Positions 1 to 6,863 are shown, counted from the first letter of the stretch. The stretch is DNA of 8,476 nucleotides from Gammaproteobacteria bacterium (GCA_003972845.1 QOAV01000091.1:1-8476), one strand, 5' to 3'. Translations and numbers: made by a program. Notes: generated by a model not told the origin, from the letters alone.

Positions 1-1167
1 ATCCAGCAGCTGGTCCAGCACCTCGGCCAGTTCAGCCACCGACTGCACGCGGATGCCGGCGCCGCGCTCCTCGACAAACTGGGAAATCTCGCGGAAATTG
101 AAGGTATGCGGGCCGAACACCACCGGCACGCCCACCGCGCAAGGCTCCAGCATGTTGTGGCCGCCGGTTTTCACCAGGCTGCCGCCGACAAACGCCACGT
201 CCGACGCCGCGTACAGCAACTGCAGCTCGCCCATGGTATCGCCGATGTAGATATCCACATCCGGCGACAAAAAGCCCGGGCCGTCGCTGCGCCGGGCAAT
301 CTCCCAGCCCTGCTTCTGGCATAGCCTGGCCACGGCGGCGAAGCGTTCCGGATGCCGCGGCGCCAGCACCAGCAGCAAATCCGGGTGTTTTTCCTTGAGC
401 TGCGAAAATGCCTGCAATATGAGTTTTTCCTCGCCTTCACGGGTGCTGGCGGCGACCCAGGCCGGGCGGTCGTTGCCCCACTGATGGCGCTGGATTTGCG
501 CCATTTCCTGCAGGCTGGGCGCCAGATCCATTTCAAACTTGATGCTGCCGGTCACGTGTACCCTGTCGGCCGGCGCGCCCAGTTGCCTGACCCGGCGTGC
601 GTCCTGGCGCGACTGGGCGGCAAAAACGGTCACCCACTGCACTGTTTCTTTGATCAACTGGCGGAATTTCAGATAGCCGCGCAGGGAGCGCTCGGACAGC
701 CGCACATTGGCGCAAAAAACCGGTATGCCGCGCTCGGCGCAGGCCTTGAACAGATTGGGCCACAGCTCGGTTTCCATGATGATGGCGATCTGCGGATCCG
801 TGCGCTGCAGAAAGCGTTTCACCGCACCCGGCGTGTCATAGGGCACATAGCAGTGCGCCACCCGCTCGCCCAGCAGCAGCTCCACCTGCTCCGAGCCGGT
901 GGGCGTCATGGTGGTTACCAGCACCCGCCGCCCGGGCCAGCGCTGCATCAGCGCCTCCACCAGCGGCCGCGCCGCGCGCACCTCCCCCACCGACACCGCA
1001 TGCACCCAGATCAACGGCGCTTTCGCATCATCGGCCAGACGCGGCGCAAAACCCAGACGCTCGCCCCAGCGATGCCAGTAACCGGCATTGCGGAACCCGC
1101 GAAATGCCATGCGTACGAAAATCGCCGGTAACATGGCATAAAATAATAGGGTATAAAGCTGTCTCAT
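1..1167 (-). CDS. waaA: WaaA (KdtA), Kdo transferase of lipid A, C-terminus cut by window edge
   Basis: It transfers 3-deoxy-D-manno-octulosonic acid (Kdo) from CMP-Kdo onto the lipid A precursor at the inner face of the cytoplasmic membrane, the first step of lipopolysaccharide core assembly. Reading from the ATG at 1167 leftwards gives 389 uninterrupted codons to the edge; the family is about 420-430 residues, so roughly 35 are missing. A hydrophobic N-terminal anchor (residues 4-19) is followed by WGERLG at 34-39, whose Glu36 matches the proposed catalytic base. Further family motifs are HAVSVGE (55-61), TTMTPTGSE (85-93), METELWP (131-137), GSIKFE (207-212), STREGEE (241-247), PRHPERF (270-276), GDTMGEL (309-315) and GGHNMLEP (335-342). 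Similarity to the E. coli enzyme runs end to end. A weak GGAAA lies just upstream of the start. Whether it is mono- or bifunctional cannot be told from sequence. Confidence 0.97.
   Translation of the reverse strand, partial: MRQLYTLLFYAMLPAIFVRMAFRGFRNAGYWHRWGERLGFAPRLADDAKAPLIWVHAVSVGEVRAARPLVEALMQRWPGRRVLVTTMTPTGSEQVELLLGERVAHCYVPYDTPGAVKRFLQRTDPQIAIIMETELWPNLFKACAERGIPVFCANVRLSERSLRGYLKFRQLIKETVQWVTVFAAQSRQDARRVRQLGAPADRVHVTGSIKFEMDLAPSLQEMAQIQRHQWGNDRPAWVAASTREGEEKLILQAFSQLKEKHPDLLLVLAPRHPERFAAVARLCQKQGWEIARRSDGPGFLSPDVDIYIGDTMGELQLLYAASDVAFVGGSLVKTGGHNMLEPCAVGVPVVFGPHTFNFREISQFVEERGAGIRVQSVAELAEVLDQLLD
1128..1157 (+). promoter_or_regulatory. candidate promoter for the waaE-like gene, inside the waaA start region
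   Basis: GTAACA at 1128-1133 (4 of 6 to the -35 consensus) and TATAAA at 1152-1157 (5 of 6 to the -10) are separated by 18 bases and would start transcription about 26 bases before the glycosyltransferase ATG. The surrounding AT-rich stretch (1139-1157) holds other -10-like hexamers. All of it lies within the first dozen codons of the divergent waaA gene, because only 22 bases separate the two starts. Found by eye only. Confidence 0.3.
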
Positions 1168-1189
1168 CGATTTCCAACCAGTCGAAGCA

Positions 1190-1951
1190 ATGCCCGAAAA
1201 ACTGTCCGCCATCGTGATTACGCTGAACGAGGAAAACAACCTGGGCGCGTGCCTGCGGAGTTTAGCCTTTGCCGATGAAATTGTCGTGGCGGATTGCGGC
1301 AGCACGGACCGCACCGTGGAAATCGCCACCGAACTGGGCGCCAGGGTAGTCAGCGGGAAATGGACCGGCTTTGGCCCGTTCAAGCGCTGGGCGGCGGAAC
1401 AGGCCAGCCATGACTGGATATTGTCCCTGGACGCCGATGAAACGATTACGCCCGAGCTGCAAGCCAGCATCATCAGCGCGCTGAACCACCCCGAACATGG
1501 GGCGTGGCTGCTACCGCGAAGAAACCGTTTCATGGGCCGCTGGCTGCGTCACGGCGAAGGCTACCCGGACTGGTGCCTGCGATTGTTTGATCGTCGCCGC
1601 GCGCAGTGGAGCGATGACGCCGTGCATGAGAAAGTCCTGACCGATGCAACGCCGGGAAAACTCAAAGGCGACCTGTTGCACCAGTCCGAACAGGGCATTG
1701 CCGACTACCTGGCCAAGCAGAACCGTTACACCAGCCTGCAGGCCGAGCGCCTCGCTGCAGCGGGGAAAAGACCAGGTCTGGGCAAAATGCTCCTGAGTCC
1801 GCCACTGCGATTCATCAAATTCTATTTCCTGCGGCTGGGCTTCCTCGACGGCCTGCCGGGTCTGGTGCACATCAGCATCGGCTGCTTCAACAGCTTCATC
1901 AAATACGTCAAAACCCGGGAACTGCTGCGCCCCGACCATAAAAATTCGTAA
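1190..1951 (+). CDS. waaE: WaaE-type family 2 glycosyltransferase, LPS inner core
   Basis: Probable lipopolysaccharide core glycosyltransferase of the WaaE/KdtX group. Characterised relatives add a beta-1,4-glucose to the first inner-core heptose on the cytoplasmic side of the inner membrane. The 253-residue protein is a single GT-A domain: nucleotide-sugar entry segment SAIVITLNEENN (6-17), DCGSTDRT (35-42), the metal-binding DAD at 81-83, and the group's GFGPFKRWAA (60-69). The region FYFLRLGFLDGLPGL (211-225) plus the following hydrophobic stretch is typical of the group's C-terminal membrane-associated end. The start at 1190 places the family's usual first strand five residues in; the Shine-Dalgarno is weak (GAAG at 1184-1187). 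It stands head to head with waaA, a known pairing of core genes. The symbol rests on family resemblance; the acceptor sugar is inferred. Confidence 0.88.
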   Translation: MPEKLSAIVITLNEENNLGACLRSLAFADEIVVADCGSTDRTVEIATELGARVVSGKWTGFGPFKRWAAEQASHDWILSLDADETITPELQASIISALNHPEHGAWLLPRRNRFMGRWLRHGEGYPDWCLRLFDRRRAQWSDDAVHEKVLTDATPGKLKGDLLHQSEQGIADYLAKQNRYTSLQAERLAAAGKRPGLGKMLLSPPLRFIKFYFLRLGFLDGLPGLVHISIGCFNSFIKYVKTRELLRPDHKNS

Positions 1952-2053
1952 TTCCCCCACTAAAGCCTTTGTGTGCTGGTATTTCGCCAAAACGCGATAC
2001 ACTGAAAACAGGGCCATTCGCCTTGCCTTGATACACGTCAATGTAAGTCGGAG

Positions 2054-2065
2054 AACAGCGCTGTT
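2054..2065. repeat. 12-bp perfect palindrome in the hppA leader
   Basis: AACAGCGCTGTT is a perfect palindrome about 25 bases upstream of the candidate -35 box of hppA. Its size suits a homodimeric regulator, but no regulator is identifiable and such palindromes also occur by chance. The sequence TGAATTC occurs twice nearby (2079-2085 and 2095-2101), the second copy inside the promoter spacer. Confidence 0.3.
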
Positions 2066-2088
2066 TAATACCACGCTGAATTCAGGGA

Positions 2089-2118
2089 TTGACGTGAATT
2101 CCGGTTCGTCCGGATATT
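2089..2118 (+). promoter_or_regulatory. candidate sigma-70 promoter for hppA
   Basis: TTGACG at 2089-2094 (5 of 6) and GATATT at 2113-2118 (4 of 6) are 18 bases apart, predicting a transcript start near 2125 and a leader of about 33 bases before the hppA ATG. It is the best match by eye in the 206-base gap after the glycosyltransferase. No terminator was seen between that gene and this site, so read-through from upstream is also possible. Confidence 0.4.
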
Positions 2119-2157
2119 CGCGACCATTCCGCCAATGTAATTACGGGAGGAATTTCC

Positions 2158-4182
2158 ATGAACGAAGATATCTTGTTTGCGCTGGCCTGTGCCGGCCTGG
2201 CCGTGCTGTATGGCATCGTGTCGGTATTCTGGGTGCTGAAAAAACCCGCTGGCTCCGACAAAATGCTGGAAATATCCAAGGCCATACAAGCCGGCGCCAA
2301 AGCCTACATGTTCCGCCAATACAGCACCATCGCTGCTGTCGGCATCATCCTGTTCTTCCTCATCGGCTATTTCATTGACTGGCACACTGCCTACGGCTTT
2401 GCCATTGGCGCCATCCTTTCCGGTCTGGCCGGCTTCATCGGCATGTTTGTCTCGGTTCGCGCCAATGTACGTACCGCGCAGGCGGCCAACGACGGACTAA
2501 ACGCCGCCTTGCAGATCGCTTTCCGCGGTGGCGCCATCACCGGCATGCTGGTGGTTGGTCTGGGCCTGCTGGGCGTAGCCGGTTTTTACGGCATACTGGT
2601 CAGCATGGGCGTAGAAGACCCCATTCATCCACTGGTCGGCCTCGCTTTCGGCGGTTCATTGATTTCCATCTTCGCTCGGCTGGGCGGCGGCATTTTCACC
2701 AAGGGCGCTGACGTTGGCGCTGACATCGTCGGCAAGGTGGAAGCCGGCATCCCGGAAGACGACCCGCGCAACCCGGCGGTTATTGCCGATAACGTCGGTG
2801 ACAATGTCGGCGATTGCGCAGGCATGGCGGCAGATCTGTTCGAGACTTACGCGGTTACCGTGGTGGCCACCATGCTGCTGGGCAGCCTCATGGTCAGCAA
2901 CTCCGGCGCGGTCATGTATCCGCTGATCCTTGGCGCGGTTTCCATCGTCGCATCCATCATCGGTACTTTCTTCGTCAAGGCGCGTGAAGGCGGCAAGATC
3001 ATGAACGCCCTGTATCGCGGCCTGATCGTGGCCGGCGGCCTCTCGGCGGTCGCCTTCTATTTTGTCACCACCATGATGTTCCCCGACGGCATCACCGCCA
3101 GCGGCGTGCACATTTCATCCCTGAACCTGTTCTTCGCATCGCTGATCGGCCTTGGCCTGACCCTGGCCATGGTGGTCATAACCGAGTATTACACCGCCAC
3201 CGAGTTCAGTCCTGTCCGGCATATTGCCGAAGCATCCACCACCGGCGATGGCACCAACGTAATCGCCGGTCTGGGCGTTTCCATGAAGTCCACTGCGGCG
3301 CCGGTCATCGTCATCTGTGCATCCATCTGGGGCGCTTATGAACTGGCCGGTCTGTACGGCGTTGCCATTGCCGCGACATCCATGCTGTCCATGGCGGGCA
3401 TCATCGTCGCGCTGGACGCCTACGGTCCGATCACCGACAACGCCGGCGGCATTGCTGAAATGGCGGAGCTGGACGAAAAGATCCGCAACATCACCGACCC
3501 GCTGGATGCGGTGGGCAATACCACCAAGGCGGTGACCAAGGGCTATGCCATCGGTTCGGCCGCTCTGGCTGCGCTGGTGCTGTTTGCCGACTACACCCAT
3601 ACCCTGGAAAAAGCCGGTATCAGCGCCACATTCGATCTGTCCAATCACATGGTCATCATCGGCCTGTTCATCGGCGGGCTGGTGCCTTATCTGTTCGCTT
3701 CCATGGCCATGGAAGCCGTCGGCCGCGCTGCCGGCGGCATCGTCAACGAGGTACGCCGCCAGTTCAAGGAGATGCCCGGCATCATGGACTACAGCGAAAA
3801 GCCCGATTATTCCAAGGCGGTGGATATGCTCACCAAGGCGGCGATCAAGGAAATGGTGGTTCCGTCCCTGTTGCCCATCGCCGTGCCGGTCATTGTCGGC
3901 CTGCTGCTGGGCCCTCAGGCCCTGGGCGGCGTATTGCTCGGCACCATCGTTACCGGCCTGTTCGTGGCTATTTCCATGACCACCGGCGGCGGCGCCTGGG
4001 ATAACGCCAAGAAATATATCGAAGACGGCAATTTCGGCGGCAAGGGGTCCGATGCGCACAAGGCCGCGGTAACCGGCGACACGGTTGGCGACCCGTACAA
4101 GGACACCGCCGGCCCGGCGGTCAACCCGCTGATCAAGATCATCAATATCGTGGCGCTGCTGATTGTCCCGCTGCTGGCCTGA
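2158..4182 (+). CDS. hppA: Membrane-bound proton-pumping inorganic pyrophosphatase, K+-independent class
   Basis: It hydrolyses pyrophosphate and uses the energy to pump protons across the cytoplasmic membrane, conserving energy from biosynthetic PPi. The protein is 674 residues, normal for the family, and predominantly hydrophobic with many membrane segments. The substrate site is visible as [20 protein letters not shown] (185-204) and [19 protein letters not shown] (211-229), [12 protein letters not shown] (427-438), and the C-terminal [16 protein letters not shown] (639-654). The segment [10 protein letters not shown] (453-462) has Lys457, the position where potassium-dependent enzymes carry Ala, so this enzyme should work without potassium. 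The start is fixed by a strong GGGAGG at 2145-2150, seven bases before the ATG. It has its own candidate promoter and its own terminator, so it is probably monocistronic. Identity is certain; the ion class is inferred from the Lys signature. Confidence 0.98.
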   Translation: MNEDILFALACAGLAVLYGIVSVFWVLKKPAGSDKMLEISKAIQAGAKAYMFRQYSTIAAVGIILFFLIGYFIDWHTAYGFAIGAILSGLAGFIGMFVSVRANVRTAQAANDGLNAALQIAFRGGAITGMLVVGLGLLGVAGFYGILVSMGVEDPIHPLVGLAFGGSLISIFARLGGGIFTKGADVGADIVGKVEAGIPEDDPRNPAVIADNVGDNVGDCAGMAADLFETYAVTVVATMLLGSLMVSNSGAVMYPLILGAVSIVASIIGTFFVKAREGGKIMNALYRGLIVAGGLSAVAFYFVTTMMFPDGITASGVHISSLNLFFASLIGLGLTLAMVVITEYYTATEFSPVRHIAEASTTGDGTNVIAGLGVSMKSTAAPVIVICASIWGAYELAGLYGVAIAATSMLSMAGIIVALDAYGPITDNAGGIAEMAELDEKIRNITDPLDAVGNTTKAVTKGYAIGSAALAALVLFADYTHTLEKAGISATFDLSNHMVIIGLFIGGLVPYLFASMAMEAVGRAAGGIVNEVRRQFKEMPGIMDYSEKPDYSKAVDMLTKAAIKEMVVPSLLPIAVPVIVGLLLGPQALGGVLLGTIVTGLFVAISMTTGGGAWDNAKKYIEDGNFGGKGSDAHKAAVTGDTVGDPYKDTAGPAVNPLIKIINIVALLIVPLLA

Positions 4183-4203
4183 TTCTCGATCACGACCGAC
4201 AGA

Positions 4204-4239
4204 AGCCGCCGGCCTGAAACAGCCGGCGGCTTTTTTTTT
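4204..4239 (+). terminator. intrinsic terminator of hppA
   Basis: A perfect 10-bp GC-rich stem (AGCCGCCGGC at 4204-4213 with GCCGGCGGCT at 4222-4231) closes an 8-base loop and runs into nine consecutive T (4231-4239). It begins 21 bases after the hppA stop codon. This separates hppA from the DsrC-like gene downstream, which must have its own promoter in 4240-4356. Confidence 0.95.
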
Positions 4240-4370
4240 GCGCATTCGCCCCGAGTTGATAGTCAGACGGCGCGGATACTGTGTCACCTGCATGACAGAC
4301 AAAAGAGCGGGACGCAGGTTAGCCTTCCCGTTGAACACCACATAATGAATTTCATCAAGGAGAGAAAACG

Positions 4371-4901
4371 ATGCCTCATGACGACAAGACCCTGGCGGAC
4401 ATGCTGAAAGTGGTTCAACCCATTTCCCTGCCGCCTGCCGAATACCCCCCCGCGATCATCGTACGCGATACACCTCGCGAGGAACTTGAACAGCGTATAA
4501 AAACCAATGCCGAAAAAATGGGCCTGGAACTGACCGACGAGCACTGGGAAGTCATCAACTGGCTGTTCGATTTTTATATTCATTGCTGCGACACCGATGA
4601 CCCCGGCTATCTGGAGCAGGAAACCTACTGGAAATACGTCAACTGCCTGTATGACGACGACTGCAGGAACGAACTGGCTGGCGAAGACGAGGCGGATTGC
4701 CCCTATGGCAAGCTGAGCCGCAAAGAGGCGACCAGGGCTTATCCCGTCTACCGCATTCTGGTGAAAGCCTTCAAACACAAGGGTGGATCAAAGCATCTGT
4801 ACATGCTGTTCCCGTACGGGCCGCTGTTTACCATCCATCTGCTGGCCCAGTTACCGCGCCTGATGAACGACGCCAACCCTCATTTCGGCACAGCATTCTG
4901 A
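4371..4901 (+). CDS. DsrC/TusE-fold protein lacking the C-terminal cysteines, with a Cys-rich insertion
   Basis: A 176-residue relative of DsrC/TusE, small proteins that carry sulfur on C-terminal cysteines. Two blocks show the fold: GLELTDEHWEVINWLFDFY (51-69), matching the TusE segment around EHWEV, and YRILVKAF (127-134) with KHLYMLFPYGP (141-151), matching RMLVKA and RYLYRLFPKGP in TusE. Family members are about 110 residues and end in a GLPKPTGC-type tail. Here the end is NANPHFGTAF-like (167-176) with no cysteine, so neither redox cysteine is present. This resembles the cysteine-less, presumed regulatory DsrC homologues (the RspA type). Between the blocks lies an extra acidic segment (about 71-121) with five cysteines: 72, 73, 92, 98 and 110. 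AAGGAGA at 4357-4363 sets the start. It lies 56 bases upstream of the HPF-sigma fusion gene, probably in one operon. Function unknown; direct sulfur transfer by the usual route is unlikely. Confidence 0.82.
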   Translation: MPHDDKTLADMLKVVQPISLPPAEYPPAIIVRDTPREELEQRIKTNAEKMGLELTDEHWEVINWLFDFYIHCCDTDDPGYLEQETYWKYVNCLYDDDCRNELAGEDEADCPYGKLSRKEATRAYPVYRILVKAFKHKGGSKHLYMLFPYGPLFTIHLLAQLPRLMNDANPHFGTAF

Positions 4902-4908
4902 AATAGAC

Positions 4909-4938
4909 GAGCCAGCCCCCGGCAAGCAGGGCTGGCTC
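4909..4938 (+). promoter_or_regulatory. perfect 10-bp stem-loop between the DsrC-like and HPF-sigma genes
   Basis: GAGCCAGCCC (4909-4918) and GGGCTGGCTC (4929-4938) are exact inverted repeats around a 10-base loop. No T run follows, only CCTGAC and then the AGAGGA ribosome-binding site of the next gene, starting seven bases after the stem. It is therefore not a standard intrinsic terminator. It may stabilise the upstream message, cause pausing or partial termination, or affect translation of the next gene. Confidence 0.65.
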
Positions 4939-4957
4939 CCTGACAGAGGAAAAAACA

Positions 4958-6070
4958 ATGAGAATTCATGTCAGCTATCAGGGGCTGGAAAAAAAGAACA
5001 AGAAGTCCCTGAACGGATTTATACGCGAACAGGCGGAAAAACTGGAAGAAAAACTCGGCCCGCTGGCCGACCACGACCCCGGCATCAAGGCCACCGTACA
5101 GAAACACAGCAAAAAGCCCCGGTACCGTTTCGGCGCAAACCTGCATGTGTTGCACAAGATCATCTCGGCGGAGGAAGAAGGCGAAGACGCTTTCGCCGTC
5201 ATCAGGGAAGTTTTCAGCGAGCTCGAGCGGCAGGCGCAGCGTTACAAGAGCCGCCTGAAGAACGAACACCTTTGGAAACGCAAGGCGCGGCGCAAACAGC
5301 TCGGGGCCAGCACTGTTCCCGGAGAAACGACCGGGCAGACCTCCGCTACAGCGCAACCGCACGAGACTGCCGCCAGCTTGCTCGAGCAAATCACGCCCTG
5401 TCTGGACGACCTGTACGATTTCGCCGTGCGCGAAATCACCTATCTTCAGGCCGTCGATGATCTGCGCCCGAGCGATATACTGCCCGATGAACTGGTGGAT
5501 GCCGTGGTGGTATCCGCGTACGAAAAACAGGCGCAGAAACCCGAAGAACTGGACATGCGCGCCTGGCTGCACCAGCTTGCCATCGACCTGCTCGATGAAG
5601 AAGTGGGCCGCAGCATGGAACGACGCAAAGCCATCAGTCTGGAAACCGTCATCGAAGACGAAGATATCGACACTGACATTTACGAATTCTATCAGCCGGA
5701 TGAAGTACTGAAGCTGGAAGACCTGATCGGAACGCCGGAACAGCTGCCCGAGGTGGAGGCAAAAATCGTCCACGCCGAACAAAGCCAGGCCCAGCAAGGT
5801 GTCGCCCGCCTGCCCAGAACCTGGCGCCGCGCCGTACTGTTGCACCACGGAGCCGGCTTTCCGGTGGAAACGGTCGCCGCCATCATGCGCACCGAAACAG
5901 CCATGATTCAGGAATTACTCGCCATCGCCGCACGTTTCCTGAATGACATGCCGGCCGCTTCCGGCGGCATTAGCGTGGAGCGTATCTTTACCGTACGCAG
6001 ACTAAAGTGTCCGGCCCCCCTGCACACAGAACTGGAAAACAAATTCAGCGGAAAAAAAGGACCTGACTGA
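4958..6070 (+). CDS. HPF/RaiA ribosome-hibernation domain fused to a sigma-70-like region 2 and 4 module
   Basis: A 370-residue composite protein. Residues 1-105 look like the hibernation factor (HPF/RaiA, S30AE) fold, which binds the 30S decoding centre in idle ribosomes: strand MRIHVSYQGL, helix 15-34, then strands, and the family-like AEEEGEDAFAVIREVFSELE (71-90) followed by basic RQAQRYKSRLK (91-101). After a basic patch (107-113) and a polar linker (114-136), residues 138-225 resemble sigma-70 region 2 (LDDLYDFAVREI at 149-160, DMRAWLHQLAIDLLDEEV at 199-216). An acidic stretch (231-265) leads to a region 4-like helix-turn-helix at 284-330 (LPRTWRRAVLLHHGAGFPVE at 285-304). The recognition helix has few basic residues, so promoter binding is doubtful. 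Start set by AGAGGA at 4945-4950. Long HPFs normally carry a dimerisation domain here instead. The HPF part is fairly secure; the sigma assignment is by pattern only. Confidence 0.78.
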   Translation: MRIHVSYQGLEKKNKKSLNGFIREQAEKLEEKLGPLADHDPGIKATVQKHSKKPRYRFGANLHVLHKIISAEEEGEDAFAVIREVFSELERQAQRYKSRLKNEHLWKRKARRKQLGASTVPGETTGQTSATAQPHETAASLLEQITPCLDDLYDFAVREITYLQAVDDLRPSDILPDELVDAVVVSAYEKQAQKPEELDMRAWLHQLAIDLLDEEVGRSMERRKAISLETVIEDEDIDTDIYEFYQPDEVLKLEDLIGTPEQLPEVEAKIVHAEQSQAQQGVARLPRTWRRAVLLHHGAGFPVETVAAIMRTETAMIQELLAIAARFLNDMPAASGGISVERIFTVRRLKCPAPLHTELENKFSGKKGPD

Positions 6071-6138
6071 GCAAGACCGACATGGAACCAACGGGACGTT
6101 TCTTCGGGCGAAGTCTGGATAACCATCCTGTGCCTGGA

Positions 6139-6681
6139 TTATTGTGGCAACGCCCTGAAATAACCCGGCAAATGAAAATCCGGCTCCTTCACCGGAAAAT
6201 TCACCCAGCTGAAATGCTGACGGGGAACGCCCAGAACAAAGCAGGCGTTGTGCGTCAGCACGCCCGCGCCCAGCGCGTTTGCCAATATTGCGCGGGGAAC
6301 ATGCAGGACAGCCTCCCAGCCATCGTCCGTAATCGCCGATTCGGTACGCACACCCTGTAAATCCGGCAACACGCCCGCCCGCCGCCTCGGCGCGCTGAAC
6401 AACATCGCCCACCAGGCCCCGTTTGGCGCAAGATTCCACTCCATATACCGGCCAGTATTGCGATGGGCGACAAACCACTCCGCCACATCGTAACGCCATA
6501 ACCCCTCATGAAATTCACCCGCAGCCGCGCCAGGATCGCCCAGCGGCGGCTTGTTGACGCGAACATGGAAAAGCCAGGCGTCATCGCCCATTTCCACGCG
6601 AAACGCCGGATCCGGCCCGGCCTCGCCGAACCAGTCTGTCTCGAGCGTTATAAACGGTTTGTTGTCCGGATCAGGATTCAT
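6139..6681 (-). CDS. CBM9-like beta-sandwich protein of unknown function
   Basis: A 180-residue protein resembling the carbohydrate-binding module 9 / DOMON-like beta-sandwich. The visible pattern is DVAEWFVAHRNTGRYMEWNL (65-84), then APNGAWWAMLFS (85-96) and GWEAVLHVPR (121-130), as in CBM9-like domains attached to glycoside hydrolases. Here the domain stands alone: no catalytic domain, signal peptide or membrane segment is visible, so it should be cytoplasmic. The fold is inferred from alternating aromatic strands and the EWNLAPNGAWW signature; no ligand can be named. The ATG at 6681 has no clear Shine-Dalgarno, but an in-frame stop lies four codons upstream, so the gene cannot extend further from an earlier start. 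It converges on the HPF-sigma gene with a 68-base gap in which no convincing terminator was found. Confidence 0.72.
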   Translation of the reverse strand: MNPDPDNKPFITLETDWFGEAGPDPAFRVEMGDDAWLFHVRVNKPPLGDPGAAAGEFHEGLWRYDVAEWFVAHRNTGRYMEWNLAPNGAWWAMLFSAPRRRAGVLPDLQGVRTESAITDDGWEAVLHVPRAILANALGAGVLTHNACFVLGVPRQHFSWVNFPVKEPDFHLPGYFRALPQ

Positions 6682-6741
6682 TCGGCAGATTTATCACATC
6701 GCAACAGAAAAGCCACGCCGGTCACATCCCCAAACTCCTAA

Positions 6742-6775
6742 CAAAAAGCCCGCATCAGCTACCCGATACGGGCTT
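6742..6775 (-). terminator. intrinsic terminator on the minus strand with no visible gene upstream
   Basis: Read on the minus strand, AAGCCCGTATC (6775-6765) pairs with GATGCGGGCTT (6756-6746) over 11 bp with one G-U wobble around an 8-base loop, ending in a T-rich tract (TTTTTGTT down to about 6740). Read on the plus strand the wobble becomes a mismatch and there is no T run, so the minus orientation is favoured. It would stop transcripts coming from the right before the CBM9-like gene, yet the genes to the right are on the plus strand. Confidence 0.6.
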
Positions 6776-6854
6776 GCCACCGATAAACAGGTTATATGTC
6801 CCCGCAATTCACGCAACCCCATCGGCGCAGCAGATGTTCACGCGTCCGGCAGAC

Positions 6855-6863
6855 TGCTAGAAT
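6855..6863 (+). promoter_or_regulatory. extended -10 promoter giving a leaderless nucleotidyltransferase message
   Basis: TGCTAGAAT (6855-6863) fits an extended -10 element (TG, one base, then 5 of 6 to TATAAT). Transcription would start about seven bases after it, which is the A of the nucleotidyltransferase ATG at 6870. There is no Shine-Dalgarno before that ATG, in agreement with a leaderless message. No good -35 box is present, as expected for extended -10 promoters. Confidence 0.42.

Noticed and set aside
352..1131. 259-codon open frame on the plus strand
   Set aside because: It is antisense to waaA, whose full set of family motifs is read on the minus strand. The translated product is rich in His, Arg and Gln with no recognisable domain, typical of a shadow frame in GC-rich DNA.
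1971..2378. 135-codon plus-strand frame across the hppA leader
   Set aside because: It overlaps the true hppA start in another frame, has no ribosome-binding site, and has no family resemblance.
4256..4282. possible promoter TTGATA ... TACTGT for the DsrC-like gene
   Set aside because: The spacing is 15 bases and the -10 match is poor. The region 4240-4356 must contain a promoter, and CATAAT at 4341-4346 is another candidate, but neither is strong enough to call.
3115..4341. 408-codon open frame on the minus strand
   Set aside because: It is antisense to hppA and runs through its terminator. The product is low-complexity (Gly, Asp, His, Gln rich) without family resemblance; hppA codon structure explains the absence of stops.
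4880..5848. 322-codon open frame on the minus strand
   Set aside because: It opposes the HPF-sigma gene, which has a proper ribosome-binding site and recognisable domains. The antisense product shows Phe- and Gly-rich shadow composition.
6092..6114. possible bidirectional terminator between the convergent genes (CTTCG/CGAAG hairpin)
   Set aside because: The stem is only 5 bp with a two-base loop and has no T run on either strand.
6082..6360. small plus-strand frames opposite the CBM9-like gene
   Set aside because: They lack ribosome-binding sites and recognisable content, while the minus-strand frame shows a coherent beta-sandwich pattern.
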